The notes: generated from the letters alone by a model not told the origin. Positions 26,132 to 35,427 are shown, counted from the stretch's first letter. The stretch is DNA of 64,000 bases from Dongia_B soli (GCF_034044715.1 NZ_JAXCLW010000001.1:1116001-1180000); one strand, 5' to 3'. Numbers and translations are program-made.

Positions 26132-27292
26132 TCAGGCCGATTTGAACCGGGCCATCAATTCCGCGCGGCCCGGATCGGTCAAGGTCACGGCAGCACCGAA
26201 TTCCAGCGGCGTCAGTGAGGCTTCCTCCGGATAGACGATCTTGTTCGTGGTGATTTCCTGCGGCAGCAAGGCGATGACCCGGCTATCCGTGGTAGGTGCG
26301 CCATTGGCCAGATGCTCCTTCACCGCATTGTTCGGATCCATCAGGAAGTTCAGCAGCGCATAGCCGGCCGCCTTGTTCGGCGCATCCTTGGGGGTCGCGT
26401 AGTAATCGGTCCAGATCTCGCCACCGTCCTTGCCGAGCGTATAGCTGATTTCCGGCATGTCGCGGTTGAGCTGGGCACCATCATTGGTCCAGCACATGGT
26501 CAGCCAGGCATCGGTCGCCCGCATCGCCGGCTGGTAGTCCGAGTTGATGGCGAAGAGATGCGGCTTGACCTTGATCAGCAGCTCTTCGGCCTTTGCCAGC
26601 TCTTCCGGCTTGATCGAATTGAAACCGTAGCCCAGCGAGACCAGGGCACTGCCGATTGTGGTCAATTGATAGTCATGCACCATGCCGCGGCCATCGGCCT
26701 CGGTCTGGAGGATTTCGAAGAAATCCTTCCAGCTGCTCAATTTGGCCTTCAGCTTAGAGGTGTTGGTGGCAAAGCCGGTGGTGCCCCAGTTCTTCGGCAC
26801 CGCATAGCTCTTGCCATCGATCTGGCCTTCTTTGGTGAAGCGGGGATTTTCCGTCTTCTGGCTGAAATTGGGCACCTTGGAAAGATCGAGTTCATCGATC
26901 AGGCCAAGCTTGTGATAGGTCGAGATGGTGTAGTTCGTCGGCACAAACAAAGACCAGCCTGAACCGCCGGCCTGGAGCTTGGCCAGCATTTCCTCATTCG
27001 AACCGAAGACGTTGACTTCAACGGCGACGCCGGTCGCCTTTTTGAAATTTTCGAACGTGTTGGGATCGTGATAGTTCGGCCAGGTCGCGATTGACATCTG
27101 GCTGCCGAGATCCTCGGCATAGGCCGGCGTGGAAAGGGCGCCGGGGAAACGGGACATGACGGCGGTCGCCAGTCCGAGGCCGGTAATGCCGAGAAAATGC
27201 CGGCGGGTCACGGAGCCGCGCTTGAGGCGCATATACTGATCCATGAAGCCTTGCACGGAAATCGGCAGATTGTCCTTGTAATCCTTCGACAT
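26132..27292 (-). CDS. Periplasmic binding protein of a polyamine-type ABC importer (Tat-exported)
   Basis: A 386-residue extracellular solute-binding protein of the PotD/PotF family. A twin-arginine signal TRRHFLGITGLGLA begins near residue 29, after an unusually long N-terminal region, and ends at a likely AYA cleavage site near residue 58. The mature start MSIATWPNYHDPNTFENFKK and the later KNWGTTGFATN are family-typical. Tat export implies folding in the cytoplasm, which is common for this group in alphaproteobacteria. The substrate could be a polyamine, an amino-acid derivative or a betaine; the sequence does not decide. It follows the ATPase gene by 21 bases. Confidence 0.88.
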   Translation of the reverse strand: MSKDYKDNLPISVQGFMDQYMRLKRGSVTRRHFLGITGLGLATAVMSRFPGALSTPAYAEDLGSQMSIATWPNYHDPNTFENFKKATGVAVEVNVFGSNEEMLAKLQAGGSGWSLFVPTNYTISTYHKLGLIDELDLSKVPNFSQKTENPRFTKEGQIDGKSYAVPKNWGTTGFATNTSKLKAKLSSWKDFFEILQTEADGRGMVHDYQLTTIGSALVSLGYGFNSIKPEELAKAEELLIKVKPHLFAINSDYQPAMRATDAWLTMCWTNDGAQLNRDMPEISYTLGKDGGEIWTDYYATPKDAPNKAAGYALLNFLMDPNNAVKEHLANGAPTTDSRVIALLPQEITTNKIVYPEEASLTPLEFGAAVTLTDPGRAELMARFKSA

Positions 27293-27313
27293 GATGCTGT
27301 TCCCCTGTTCTGG

Positions 27314-28405
27314 TTATGCGGTCGATGCTGGAAAAACATGGACGGCGGCCGGATCGAAGCCGAGGAAGACCGCTTCGCCCGGCGCGACCAGATCGTTGTC
27401 ATTCATGGTGCTGCGATCGGCGGTGACGAGAAAATCGCCGAGGCCGGGGACGTTCACGGCATATTCCGCCGAGGAGCCGAGGAAGATGCGATGAGTGACG
27501 ACGCCCTGGAACGAGGCGCCATGCGCGGTCCGCTCGCGGCTCAGGCGGATTGCTTCGGGGCGGATGGCGACAATTGCCTCATCCGTGGCAACACGCTTGA
27601 CCGCAGGAATCGCCGAGCCGTCGGCCAGCCTGAGTGTCGCGCCATCGGCTTCCATCTTCGCTTCGATGCAGTTGGTCTTGCCGACAAAATCCGCCACGAA
27701 GAGATCGGCCGGATGATCATATACTTCCTGCGGCGCGCCCAGCTGGCGGATCCGTCCGGCACTCATCACGCAGACGATGTCGGCCATCGAGAGCGCTTCT
27801 TCCTGGTCGTGGGTGACGAGAACGAAGGTTATGCCGAGATCGCGCTGGAGCGTCTGCAGCTCGATCTGCATGGCGGAGCGCAATTTCTTGTCGAGGGCCG
27901 CGAGCGGTTCGTCCAGCAGCAGCACCGAGGGCCGGTTGACGAGGGCCCGCGCCAGGGCCACGCGCTGTTGCTGGCCCCCGGACATTTCATGAATGCGGCG
28001 CTTGGCGAAGCCGCCAAGCCGCACCATTTCCAGCGCTTCGGCGACCCGGCGGTCGATATCGGCGGCGGCGATCCTGGGCCGCATCTGTTTCAGCCCATAG
28101 GCGACGTTCTGTTCCACGTTGAAATGGGGGAACAAAGCGTAATGCTGGAACACCATATTCACCGGCCGGCGATAGGCCGGCACGCCGTTCATCTCCCGGC
28201 CGTCAATCAGGACGGTGCCCTCGCTTGGCTGTTCGAATCCGCCGATCATCCGCAGGCAGGTCGTCTTGCCGCAGCCGGAGGGGCCGAGCAGCGCCAGAAA
28301 CGCGCCTTTCGGCACGTTGAGGTTGATGTCCTTCACGGCGGTCACCGGGCCATAGTTCTTCGTGACCGAGCGGAACTCGATGTCGTTGGTTGAAGCGGAT
28401 GCCAC
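27314..28405 (-). CDS. ABC importer ATPase (PotA-like)
   Basis: The ATP-hydrolysing subunit. Walker A is GPSGCGKTT, the signature is MSGGQQQRVALARAL, Walker B is VLLLDEPLAALD and the switch is VTHD. A C-terminal TOBE-type domain follows from about residue 240. The frame allows an ATG at 28429, but no ribosome site precedes it. GTG at 28405 has GGGGA six bases upstream and is preferred, giving 363 residues. It is the first gene of the leftward ATPase-binding protein-permease-permease-SDR operon. Confidence 0.9.
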   Translation of the reverse strand: MASASTNDIEFRSVTKNYGPVTAVKDINLNVPKGAFLALLGPSGCGKTTCLRMIGGFEQPSEGTVLIDGREMNGVPAYRRPVNMVFQHYALFPHFNVEQNVAYGLKQMRPRIAAADIDRRVAEALEMVRLGGFAKRRIHEMSGGQQQRVALARALVNRPSVLLLDEPLAALDKKLRSAMQIELQTLQRDLGITFVLVTHDQEEALSMADIVCVMSAGRIRQLGAPQEVYDHPADLFVADFVGKTNCIEAKMEADGATLRLADGSAIPAVKRVATDEAIVAIRPEAIRLSRERTAHGASFQGVVTHRIFLGSSAEYAVNVPGLGDFLVTADRSTMNDNDLVAPGEAVFLGFDPAAVHVFPASTA

Positions 28406-28501
28406 GTCTATTCCCCGCGGTTGATGCATGTCGGCAGTCTGTGCTGCCTTATTGCCACCGTCTTTGGTGAAAGGTTAAGTCGTGGCTTCCGGCATGGTAT
28501 A

Positions 28502-28517
28502 TACCCCGAAAGGGGTA
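28502..28517. promoter_or_regulatory. Palindrome in the divergent ATPase/LuxR promoter region
   Basis: TACCCC-GAAA-GGGGTA is a perfect 6+6 dyad placed about 97 bases before the ATPase GTG and 120 bases before the LuxR start. It is a reasonable operator for the adjacent LuxR-type protein, whose family binds GC-rich dyads of this size. There is no direct evidence. Confidence 0.4.
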
Positions 28518-28637
28518 GGTCCGCACGGTTACCTATTTCCAGGGTGTATGCCGGGTGCCTGAAAACCGCACAGGATAGGCCGCGCGGACCAATCGAAAAA
28601 TGCCGGCAAAATAAGGGTAGGGGACGTCGGGGAGCTT

Positions 28638-29468
28638 ATGAGCATCGATCTGGAAATGCTGTTCGGCGCGGTCACGGCGACGATCGGCCGTGCGGAAATG
28701 ACGGATCGGGAATTCGGTGAGATCTTGCGCCGGACCGTGTCGTCGCTGGTCAGTCCCGACCATATCGTGGTCTTTGCCTATCGCGGCAAGGAACGGCCGA
28801 TCGACCTCTACAATACCTTCAGCCCGGATGAGCATGTGGTATTCGTGACGCTCTATCAGGCAGGGCCTTTCCTGCTCGATCCCTTTTACCACACCGCCCG
28901 GCAGCGCCGTCTGGGGGTATATCGCATGCGTGAACTTGCACCGGACCGCTTCTTTTCCAGCGAATACCACCGGACCTATTACGTGCAGACCGGTCTCGCC
29001 GAGGAAGTCGGCTTCTTCATCGCCCTCAATGACGATATTGCCGTCGTCATCTCCCTGATGCGGCGGAAAAAGACCGGGGCCTTTTCTTCTCAGGACTTCA
29101 ACCTGCTGAAGAAGCTGGAACCGCTGGTCGCCAGCATGGTCCGTCATTATTGGGCGGATCTGGGGCAACGCTTCGACAAGCAAATGCTATCCCAGGGGAA
29201 GCGCCGGAAGCAGCGGGGCCAAGCAGAGCCGCATTCCACCACCGCCGATGCACCTTGGCGGGAGCTGAAGCTGACGAACCGGGAAGCCGAGATCGTCGAT
29301 CTGGTGTTGCAGGGCCATTCTTCGGAATCGATCGGCCTCAAGCTCGATATTTCGACCGGCACGGTCAAGGTCCATCGGCGCAACGTCTATCGCAAGCTCG
29401 GCATTTCATCGCAGACCCAGCTTCTCTCGACCTATCTGAAGAATTTCGGCGCGACCCCGGCTCAATAA
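28638..29468 (+). CDS. LuxR-family transcriptional regulator
   Basis: A 276-residue regulator. The C-terminal ~65 residues are a GerE/LuxR helix-turn-helix: LTNREAEIVDLVLQGHSSES, then the recognition helix TVKVHRRNVYRKLGI. The N-terminal ~190 residues are not an obvious receiver or autoinducer domain; they look like a GAF-type ligand sensor. It is divergent from the ABC-importer operon and just upstream of the convergent aconitase X genes, so it probably senses the imported compound. GGGGAG precedes the ATG. Confidence 0.82.
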   Translation: MSIDLEMLFGAVTATIGRAEMTDREFGEILRRTVSSLVSPDHIVVFAYRGKERPIDLYNTFSPDEHVVFVTLYQAGPFLLDPFYHTARQRRLGVYRMRELAPDRFFSSEYHRTYYVQTGLAEEVGFFIALNDDIAVVISLMRRKKTGAFSSQDFNLLKKLEPLVASMVRHYWADLGQRFDKQMLSQGKRRKQRGQAEPHSTTADAPWRELKLTNREAEIVDLVLQGHSSESIGLKLDISTGTVKVHRRNVYRKLGISSQTQLLSTYLKNFGATPAQ

Positions 29469-29476
29469 CGCAAGTT

Positions 29477-29902
29477 TCAGCTCGCACTATTGATGAGAGA
29501 GATCTCGGCGCCCTCCGGCGCCAGCGCGGAAATCCGAAGGATATCGCCACTGTGCAAGCCACCGATCGGGCAGGTCACGATCGGGCAGCGCAGATCGTAA
29601 AGCGCCTGAGCAACGATGGCGCCGACAGTGAGGATCGGGTCCGGATGGGCAAGAACGATACCGCGCGGTCCGGTACCGCGCCGGATGGTTTCGGCCAATA
29701 CCGATGAGGAGGAGGACGAGCCGCGCCCGCTCGGCATGACGAGAATGGAGCCGGCGATGAATCTGCCCAGATCGGGATGGGAATGATCGATGATCTTGCC
29801 GGTGGCGGCATCGATTCCGCCCCAGAAGCTCAACGGCACCGAAAGCACTATCATTGCCGCTTCGGCCTCGCCGGCAAAATAGACCTTCGCCGGCCGCTTC
29901 AT
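29477..29902 (-). CDS. Aconitase X small (swivelling) subunit
   Basis: A 141-residue DUF126-type domain carrying the conserved PSGRGSSSSSSVLAE serine segment, family-typical for the swivelling half of aconitase X. It forms a heterodimer with the large subunit encoded immediately upstream. The ATG at 29902 overlaps the large-subunit stop (ATGA). The open frame continues far upstream only as a shadow of the large-subunit gene. It converges on the LuxR gene with an 8-base gap. Confidence 0.9.
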   Translation of the reverse strand: MKRPAKVYFAGEAEAAMIVLSVPLSFWGGIDAATGKIIDHSHPDLGRFIAGSILVMPSGRGSSSSSSVLAETIRRGTGPRGIVLAHPDPILTVGAIVAQALYDLRCPIVTCPIGGLHSGDILRISALAPEGAEISLINSAS

Positions 29903-31149
29903 GCGACACCTCGTACCACCCGGCCGGCCGCGGCCGAGGCGACGCAATCCTCCAATTCCCCGAAGGCGACCCGGACACCAATGTTCCCCGGCGCGTAATG
30001 CGCCCATTTGCCGGAATTGGTCATCACCACACCATCCAGCTTCTCCAGGACAGCGGTAAGATAGGTGCAGGTATCGGCGACCGGTATCAGGCGCCAACCC
30101 GTAAGATTGCGGAAGGCGCCTTTCTCTTCCAGCTGCTGAAGCACGCTCCGGCCGGTATTGACATAGATCGGTACCGGCCTGGTGGGCCGGGCTTGCCGCA
30201 GCAGGACCAGCAGGCGGTCCCATTCGGCTCGGGAGAAATGCGGCGTGCCGAGACAGACAGCCGTGAGCGGGTGTCCCGCCGGCGCCGATGAAAGCTCTGC
30301 CAAAGCTTCCGCCACATCGGCTGGCGTCACCACGATGGTCTCGGCCGGCGCGCCGCCGACAAAGGCATCGGCGAGGGTGGCTGCTTCGGGCGTAATGCCG
30401 ACGGCATGGAACAGGGCGACCGAGCCGGTCGAGGCCGCCGCCGCGCCCAAAGCTTTCAATTGGTCCTCGTCGCGCGGGGTCGGCAATCCCTGGATCACCG
30501 GTATACGCTCGCCGCTGCGCTGGCCGACGATCAGGCCGATCGCGATGAAGAGACTGTCGGTCGGCGCCTGCGAAGCAGGAAAGCCGCTCAGGCGAAACAG
30601 GACCTGGCCACGCCGCCCCGAGTCGAGATGCAGACCCCAGGCCGGGGCGCGGCCGGTTACAGCACAGCAGAGATCAACGAAATCGCCATAGCGATTGGTG
30701 CGCGCACCGATCACCGAATTGGCGAAGACGATGGCATTGGATTCGCCCCAGGCGATCTGTTCGCCGAATGCCGGGCGGAACAATGTCTGATAGGGGGCGC
30801 AGGTGAAACTGGGCTGACAGCCCAAAGCTTCATGCGCTCGCATAAGCCGTTCTGCCGGCTGTTGCTCTTCGGCCGGCAGATGGACGAGGTCGGGATGGAT
30901 GAGATCCAGCGAACCGACATTCAGCGTGGTCGGCACGCGCACGCGGCCGCCGTTGGCGACCAGGCGTTCAACGAAATCCAGGCTGACCTCGCCATGATAG
31001 AGACAGCCATCGATATGAGCCCGGCTGATATCCAGCAGCGTACCGGCGCCCACGGCTTCGGCAAAGGCGGTGACAATCTGCATGGCGAAGCGAGCGGCTT
31101 CCCCTTGCTCGCCTTGCAACATGCTGCGATCGCCATCGCTGAGATGCAT
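29899..31149 (-). CDS. Aconitase X large (catalytic) subunit
   Basis: A 416-residue DUF521/AcnX catalytic subunit. Family blocks are the N-terminal LSDGDRSMLQGEQGEAARFA, SFTCAPYQTLFRPAFGEQIA, the GESNAIVFANSVIGARTNR region and a late VMTNSGKWAHYAPG. Characterised bacterial members dehydrate cis-3-hydroxy-L-proline to pyrroline-2-carboxylate using a [2Fe-2S] cluster; archaeal ones act on mevalonate 5-phosphate. No pyrroline-2-carboxylate reductase is beside it, so the substrate is open. AGGAAA precedes the ATG. Confidence 0.9.
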   Translation of the reverse strand: MHLSDGDRSMLQGEQGEAARFAMQIVTAFAEAVGAGTLLDISRAHIDGCLYHGEVSLDFVERLVANGGRVRVPTTLNVGSLDLIHPDLVHLPAEEQQPAERLMRAHEALGCQPSFTCAPYQTLFRPAFGEQIAWGESNAIVFANSVIGARTNRYGDFVDLCCAVTGRAPAWGLHLDSGRRGQVLFRLSGFPASQAPTDSLFIAIGLIVGQRSGERIPVIQGLPTPRDEDQLKALGAAAASTGSVALFHAVGITPEAATLADAFVGGAPAETIVVTPADVAEALAELSSAPAGHPLTAVCLGTPHFSRAEWDRLLVLLRQARPTRPVPIYVNTGRSVLQQLEEKGAFRNLTGWRLIPVADTCTYLTAVLEKLDGVVMTNSGKWAHYAPGNIGVRVAFGELEDCVASAAAGRVVRGVA

Positions 31150-31165
31150 GATCGTTTCCTGTTCC

Positions 31166-31786
31166 TTACTGCAGGAAGCCCGCGAGATGGGCGCCGATGT
31201 CTCTTTCCAGCTTCACATTGAGATCGTTCATGGTCTGCTGGGTCAGTTGATACCAGACGACCTCCCGCTGCTCCGGTGTGGTCTTTTCCGAAACGGTCTG
31301 GCTGCGGTTGGCGCTGACCTGCACCGCGCCATGACGGGTGCCGTCGCCGCTTGTCACCTGCAAACGCACGGCGATATTGAGATCGTAGCGATTGCTTTGC
31401 TCGTCGGTAAGCATCGCCGAGAAGCTCTGCGGTCGCGGCAGCACCGTATCGGTGGCCGAGGCATCGGTGACGGTATAGACCGCTTGCCCGCTCTGGCCGG
31501 CGGCCTGCAGTCGGTCGCGGGCCCATTGCGCGGCGACCTGGGCGGGAATCTGCGGAAACAGGTGATCGATATGAGGTGCTGTCCCCGGCGCTTGATAGGA
31601 TTGATCGATCTGCACCTGGGCGACGTCGAGGCGGATCGGCGGCAGTGCATTATAGGTCAGCGGGGGTAACTGCGGCGCGGGGGGCGGGCTGCTGCAAGCA
31701 GCAGCGAGCAGCGGCAGCGACACCAAACGGACAAGACACAGAAGGCGAGCGAGAAGGGGACGAGGTGTCGTAATCGAAAGCTGCAT
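31166..31786 (-). CDS. Lipoprotein of unknown function
   Basis: A 206-residue protein with a lipoprotein signal ending in LLAAACSS (lipidated Cys31) and then a Pro-rich linker. The rest reads as one soluble domain with RDRLQAAG, YDLNIAVRLQV and NDLNVKLERDIG. It resembles unnamed lipoproteins that I associate with Rhodospirillales genomes, but I know no function. It sits between hslO and the aconitase X genes, 16 bases before the latter on the same strand, so it could be co-transcribed with them. Confidence 0.75.
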   Translation of the reverse strand: MQLSITTPRPLLARLLCLVRLVSLPLLAAACSSPPPAPQLPPLTYNALPPIRLDVAQVQIDQSYQAPGTAPHIDHLFPQIPAQVAAQWARDRLQAAGQSGQAVYTVTDASATDTVLPRPQSFSAMLTDEQSNRYDLNIAVRLQVTSGDGTRHGAVQVSANRSQTVSEKTTPEQREVVWYQLTQQTMNDLNVKLERDIGAHLAGFLQ

Positions 31787-31877
31787 GACGCGGAGGACTC
31801 GCTGAGGGGAAGCTACGCTGATGAGGCGCTATTGTTGCCGCCGCAATCCCGCGGGTCAATCCCGTGACGAGATATCC

Positions 31878-32819
31878 TTAGTCTTTCCGCGTCTCGTCTT
31901 TGGTTGATGTCGCTTCTTTGGGCGCCAGATCTTCGGGCTGGAAACGATAGGTCGTGTTGCAGAACTCGCAGGTGACGGTGATGGCGCCGTCCACCCACAT
32001 ATCCGCCAGGTCATCCGCCGGCATGGCCCGCAAGACATTATCGACACGGTCACGCGAGCAACGGCATTTTGCTTCCACGCCCTGGCGTTCGAAAACACGG
32101 ACGCCGTCTTCATGGAACAGGCTATAGAGCAGTCGATCGACCAGGAGATCGAGATCGATCAGCTCAGTGTCAGTACAGCTTGCCATCATGGCGACGACGC
32201 GTCGCCAGGCATCTTCCGCAAGATCGGCGGCGATTTCGCCGGCACCTTCGACCGGCAGACGCTGCAGCATCAAGGCGCCCGCACGCCATTTGCCGTCGAC
32301 CTTGCCGGCCGCCAGTTTGAAGCCGGCCTGTAATTGTTCGGACTGGCGGAAGTAGTGATGCACCGAATCCGCCAGAGAGCTGCCGGTCAGTTCGACGATG
32401 CCCTGATAGCGATCGGTGTAATCGCCCTGGTCGACGGTGAAGGCGAGATAGCCGGCGCCTAGAAGATGCGGCAGCAAAGGCTGTTCCGGCGACAGGCCGG
32501 CAACCGCCTCGGCGTCGAACTGGGCATAGCCGCGCATGGCTCCCTTGCTGGTGAGATCGACCACCATGAGGCGGACCGGACCGTCGCCCTTGGCCTGCAA
32601 GGTGAAGATGCCGTCATATTTGAGGGCGGCCGCCAGAACCGCCGTCAAGGCCATCATCTCGGCGAGCAGCCGGGCGACCGGTTCGGGATAAGCGTGGCGG
32701 CTGAGGATCTCATCCGCCACCTCGCTGAGACGTACCAGACGGCCGCGCACCTCCAGCCCTTCGATCTGGAAGGGCTGGATGACATCAGCGTCGTTTTGCG
32801 TGGTAAGGCCGGTGCGCAT
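31878..32819 (-). CDS. hslO: Hsp33 redox-regulated chaperone
   Basis: A 313-residue cytoplasmic holdase that becomes active on oxidation. The C-terminal zinc centre is complete: Cys252 and Cys254 in KCRCSRD, and Cys284 and Cys287 in CEFCNTTY. The N-terminal part shows LLPHLLGAGYLAFTVDQGDY and the conserved GSSLADSVHHYFRQSEQ segment. A charged C-terminal tail follows the last cysteine. It is 29 bases downstream of argF and probably in the argD-argF-hslO transcript, an arrangement also seen in related bacteria. Confidence 0.95.
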   Translation of the reverse strand: MRTGLTTQNDADVIQPFQIEGLEVRGRLVRLSEVADEILSRHAYPEPVARLLAEMMALTAVLAAALKYDGIFTLQAKGDGPVRLMVVDLTSKGAMRGYAQFDAEAVAGLSPEQPLLPHLLGAGYLAFTVDQGDYTDRYQGIVELTGSSLADSVHHYFRQSEQLQAGFKLAAGKVDGKWRAGALMLQRLPVEGAGEIAADLAEDAWRRVVAMMASCTDTELIDLDLLVDRLLYSLFHEDGVRVFERQGVEAKCRCSRDRVDNVLRAMPADDLADMWVDGAITVTCEFCNTTYRFQPEDLAPKEATSTKDETRKD

Positions 32820-32848
32820 GGTTGGTCCCGTTGCTCAGAGCACGCCGC

Positions 32849-33784
32849 TTAGATTGCACCTAGGCACCACAGCAGGATGCCCTGCTGCGCATGCAAACGG
32901 TTTTCGGCTTCATCCCAGACCACCGATTGCGGGCCGTCGATCACCGAGGCGGTGACTTCCTCGCCGCGATGGGCAGGCAAGCAATGCATGAAGATGGCAT
33001 CGGGCTGAGCCACGGACATCAACCGGTCATCCACCTGGAAGGCTTTGAGGAGATTATGGCGGTTGCTGGTATCCTCGTCGCCCATCGAGACCCAGGTATC
33101 GGTGACGACGCAATCGGCGCCACGCACGGCGGCGTCAGGATCGGTGCAGACCATCACCTTGCCGCCTTCGCGCTTGGCCCAGTCCAACACGTCCTGCGGC
33201 GGCGTCAGCGATTCCGGGCAGGCGATATTCAGCTCGAAATCGAACCGCACGGCGGCGTGGATCCAGGATGTGGCCATATTGTTGCCGTCGCCGGACCAGG
33301 CGATGCGCTTGCCTTTGATCGGCCCGCGATGTTCCTCAAAGGTCATGACATCGGCCATCAACTGGCAGGGATGGGTGCGGTCGGTCAGGCCGTTGATCAC
33401 TGGCACGGTGGCGTATTGCGCCAGTTCCAGCAGCTTCGTTTCCTTGGTCGTGCGCACCATGATGCAATCGACATAGCGCGACAGCACGCGGGCGGTATCG
33501 GCCACGGTCTCGCCGCGGCCGAGCTGCGAGCTTTCCCGTTCCATGATGACGACCTCGCCGCCCAGCCGCTTCATCCCCATCTCGAAGGAGACGCGCGTGC
33601 GGGTCGAGGGCTTCTCGAAGATCATCGCCAGCGTCTTGCCCGCCAGCGGCTTGGCCTGGCCCTTCAGCTTGCCGGTTTTTTTCAGGGCGAGCGACGTGTC
33701 CAGCATGCTGCGCAGCTCGCTGGCTGGCAGGACGTCTAGATCGAGGAAGTGCTGCGGTGTTCCAGTCTTCGCGGATGCGGTCAT
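32849..33784 (-). CDS. argF: Ornithine carbamoyltransferase
   Basis: Joins ornithine and carbamoyl phosphate to citrulline in arginine synthesis. It has 311 residues. The carbamoyl-phosphate motif is STRTR in EKPSTRTRVSFEMG. HPCQLMADVMT and the ornithine-binding MHCLPAHRGEEV are all present. It follows argD by two bases and precedes hslO. Confidence 0.96.
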   Translation of the reverse strand: MTASAKTGTPQHFLDLDVLPASELRSMLDTSLALKKTGKLKGQAKPLAGKTLAMIFEKPSTRTRVSFEMGMKRLGGEVVIMERESSQLGRGETVADTARVLSRYVDCIMVRTTKETKLLELAQYATVPVINGLTDRTHPCQLMADVMTFEEHRGPIKGKRIAWSGDGNNMATSWIHAAVRFDFELNIACPESLTPPQDVLDWAKREGGKVMVCTDPDAAVRGADCVVTDTWVSMGDEDTSNRHNLLKAFQVDDRLMSVAQPDAIFMHCLPAHRGEEVTASVIDGPQSVVWDEAENRLHAQQGILLWCLGAI

Positions 33785-33786
33785 CG

Positions 33787-34974
33787 TCAGGCAGCCTTTG
33801 CTTCGGCGGCGACATCGCCTAGAAGGCGCGCCGCCAGATCGATTTCGGTTTCGCTGATGATCAGCGGCGGCAAAAGGCGAATGACATTATCGCCGGCGCC
33901 CACGGTCAGCAGACCGGCGCCCCGTAGCTTCTCCACCAGATCGGTATTGGGCAGGTGGCATTTCAGCCCCTGGATCAGGTCCTTGCCTCGTCGCTCGGCA
34001 TAAACCGCCGGATGGCGCTGGATGAGATCATCCAGCTTGCCGGCGAGCCGATCGCCCATCGCCACCACATGCTCCATGAAGCCCGGCGCCAGCATGACGT
34101 CGAGCACGGCATTGCCGACCGCCATGGCGAGCGGATTGCCGCCGAAGGTGGTGCCGTGATTACCGGGGCCGAAAGCCGCAGCGACGCGGTTGGTGGCGAG
34201 GCAGGCGCCCATCGGGAAGCCGGCGCCGATGCCTTTGGCGGTGGCGACGATATCCGGCGTGATGCCGGCCCATTCATGGGCGAACAACTTGCCGGTCCGG
34301 CCCATACCGGCCTGCACCTCGTCGAACATCAGCAGCAGGCCGTATTCGTCGCAGACCTGGCGGAGGCCGCGCAGATACTCAACGGAACCGGCCCGCATGC
34401 CGCCTTCGCCCTGCACCGGCTCCACCAGGATGCCGGCCGTTTCCGGGCCGATCTTCTGCCGCAGCTCGTTCAGATTGCCGAAGGGGACCTGGTCGAAGCC
34501 GTCGACATCGGGGGCATAGCCCTTGAGATATTTCTCGTTCCCGGCCGCCGCCAAGGTGGCAAGAGTGCGGCCATGAAACGAGCCCTCGCAGCCGATCACG
34601 CGATAACGCTTCGGATCGCCGAAATCGTCCTGCCATTTGCGGATCAGCTTCAAGCCGCATTCCACCGCTTCAGCGCCGGAATTGCCGAAGAAGACCTGGT
34701 CGGCGAAGCTGTTCGCCACCAGCCGGTCGGCCAAGCGTTCCTGGTCGGGAATGCGGTAGAGATTGGAAACATGCCACAGCTTGCCGGCCTGCTCCGCCAG
34801 GGTCTTCACCAGATGAGGGTGACAATGGCCGAGTGCGGTGACAGCAATGCCGCTGGCGAAATCCAGATATCGTCGGCCATCCGCCGTGATGAGATAGGCA
34901 CCCTCGCCGCGCTCGAAAGCGAGTTCCGAACGGGCGTAAGTGTTCATCAATGCCGGCGTGACAGTCGCGGCCAT
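33787..34974 (-). CDS. argD: Acetylornithine aminotransferase
   Basis: A PLP-dependent class III aminotransferase of the arginine pathway (N-acetylglutamate semialdehyde to N-acetylornithine). It has 395 residues from the ATG at 34974, which has GAGGAG seven bases upstream. An earlier ATG seven codons up lacks a site. Key features are FFGNSGAEAVECGLKLIRKW, the PLP-binding FDEVQAGMGRTG, and the Schiff-base lysine near residue 247 in TAKGIGAGFPMGA. argF follows directly. Confidence 0.95.
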   Translation of the reverse strand: MAATVTPALMNTYARSELAFERGEGAYLITADGRRYLDFASGIAVTALGHCHPHLVKTLAEQAGKLWHVSNLYRIPDQERLADRLVANSFADQVFFGNSGAEAVECGLKLIRKWQDDFGDPKRYRVIGCEGSFHGRTLATLAAAGNEKYLKGYAPDVDGFDQVPFGNLNELRQKIGPETAGILVEPVQGEGGMRAGSVEYLRGLRQVCDEYGLLLMFDEVQAGMGRTGKLFAHEWAGITPDIVATAKGIGAGFPMGACLATNRVAAAFGPGNHGTTFGGNPLAMAVGNAVLDVMLAPGFMEHVVAMGDRLAGKLDDLIQRHPAVYAERRGKDLIQGLKCHLPNTDLVEKLRGAGLLTVGAGDNVIRLLPPLIISETEIDLAARLLGDVAAEAKAA

Positions 34975-35427
34975 GCTGGGCTCCTCTGTCTCCAAGATTT
35001 AATGCGCTTTGTGGGTTAACGCGAAATGTTGGATCCGCGAAAGGGGCGGGCATAACAAGCGCCTCCTGGCTTGTCAATCGCGCCCCGGATTTCTGTTTTT
35101 GCGGGTAAAGCGCTGGAATGGCCCGTAACAGTTGGGGCTCTACCAGCGCAGCAGGCCTGGCGCGTTTTGTCAGGCCGGTGACGAGCTGTCGGCCGAACGG
35201 GCCGCCGTCGCCGCACAGTCTCCTGGCCTCCATCAGTTCCAAAGCCGCGATATGGCGTTCGACTAAATCAGGTGCGTTGGCGCGAAGGGGTCGCGATCGC
35301 AAATCCTGCAACAACTCGCAGAGAGAGGCGGCGATATCGCCAAGCCGACCGATTAAAATCATGAAATCGTATGATTCTTAATCTTAACTTCCTTAAAACC
35401 AGGAACATTTGCCGGAAAGCTACCCCA
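34975..35427 (-). other. argD upstream region with an unexplained open frame
   Basis: About 450 bases before argD. A minus-strand ATG at 35362 opens a frame with protein-like composition for about 90 codons (it contains LVERHIAALELMEARRLCGD). It then runs on into argD in another frame to 34670, which makes a real full-length product unlikely. No ribosome site precedes that ATG. It may be a decayed gene, or a leader. The A+T-rich part at 35345-35400 is the probable promoter zone. I recognise no regulator site. Confidence 0.3.
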
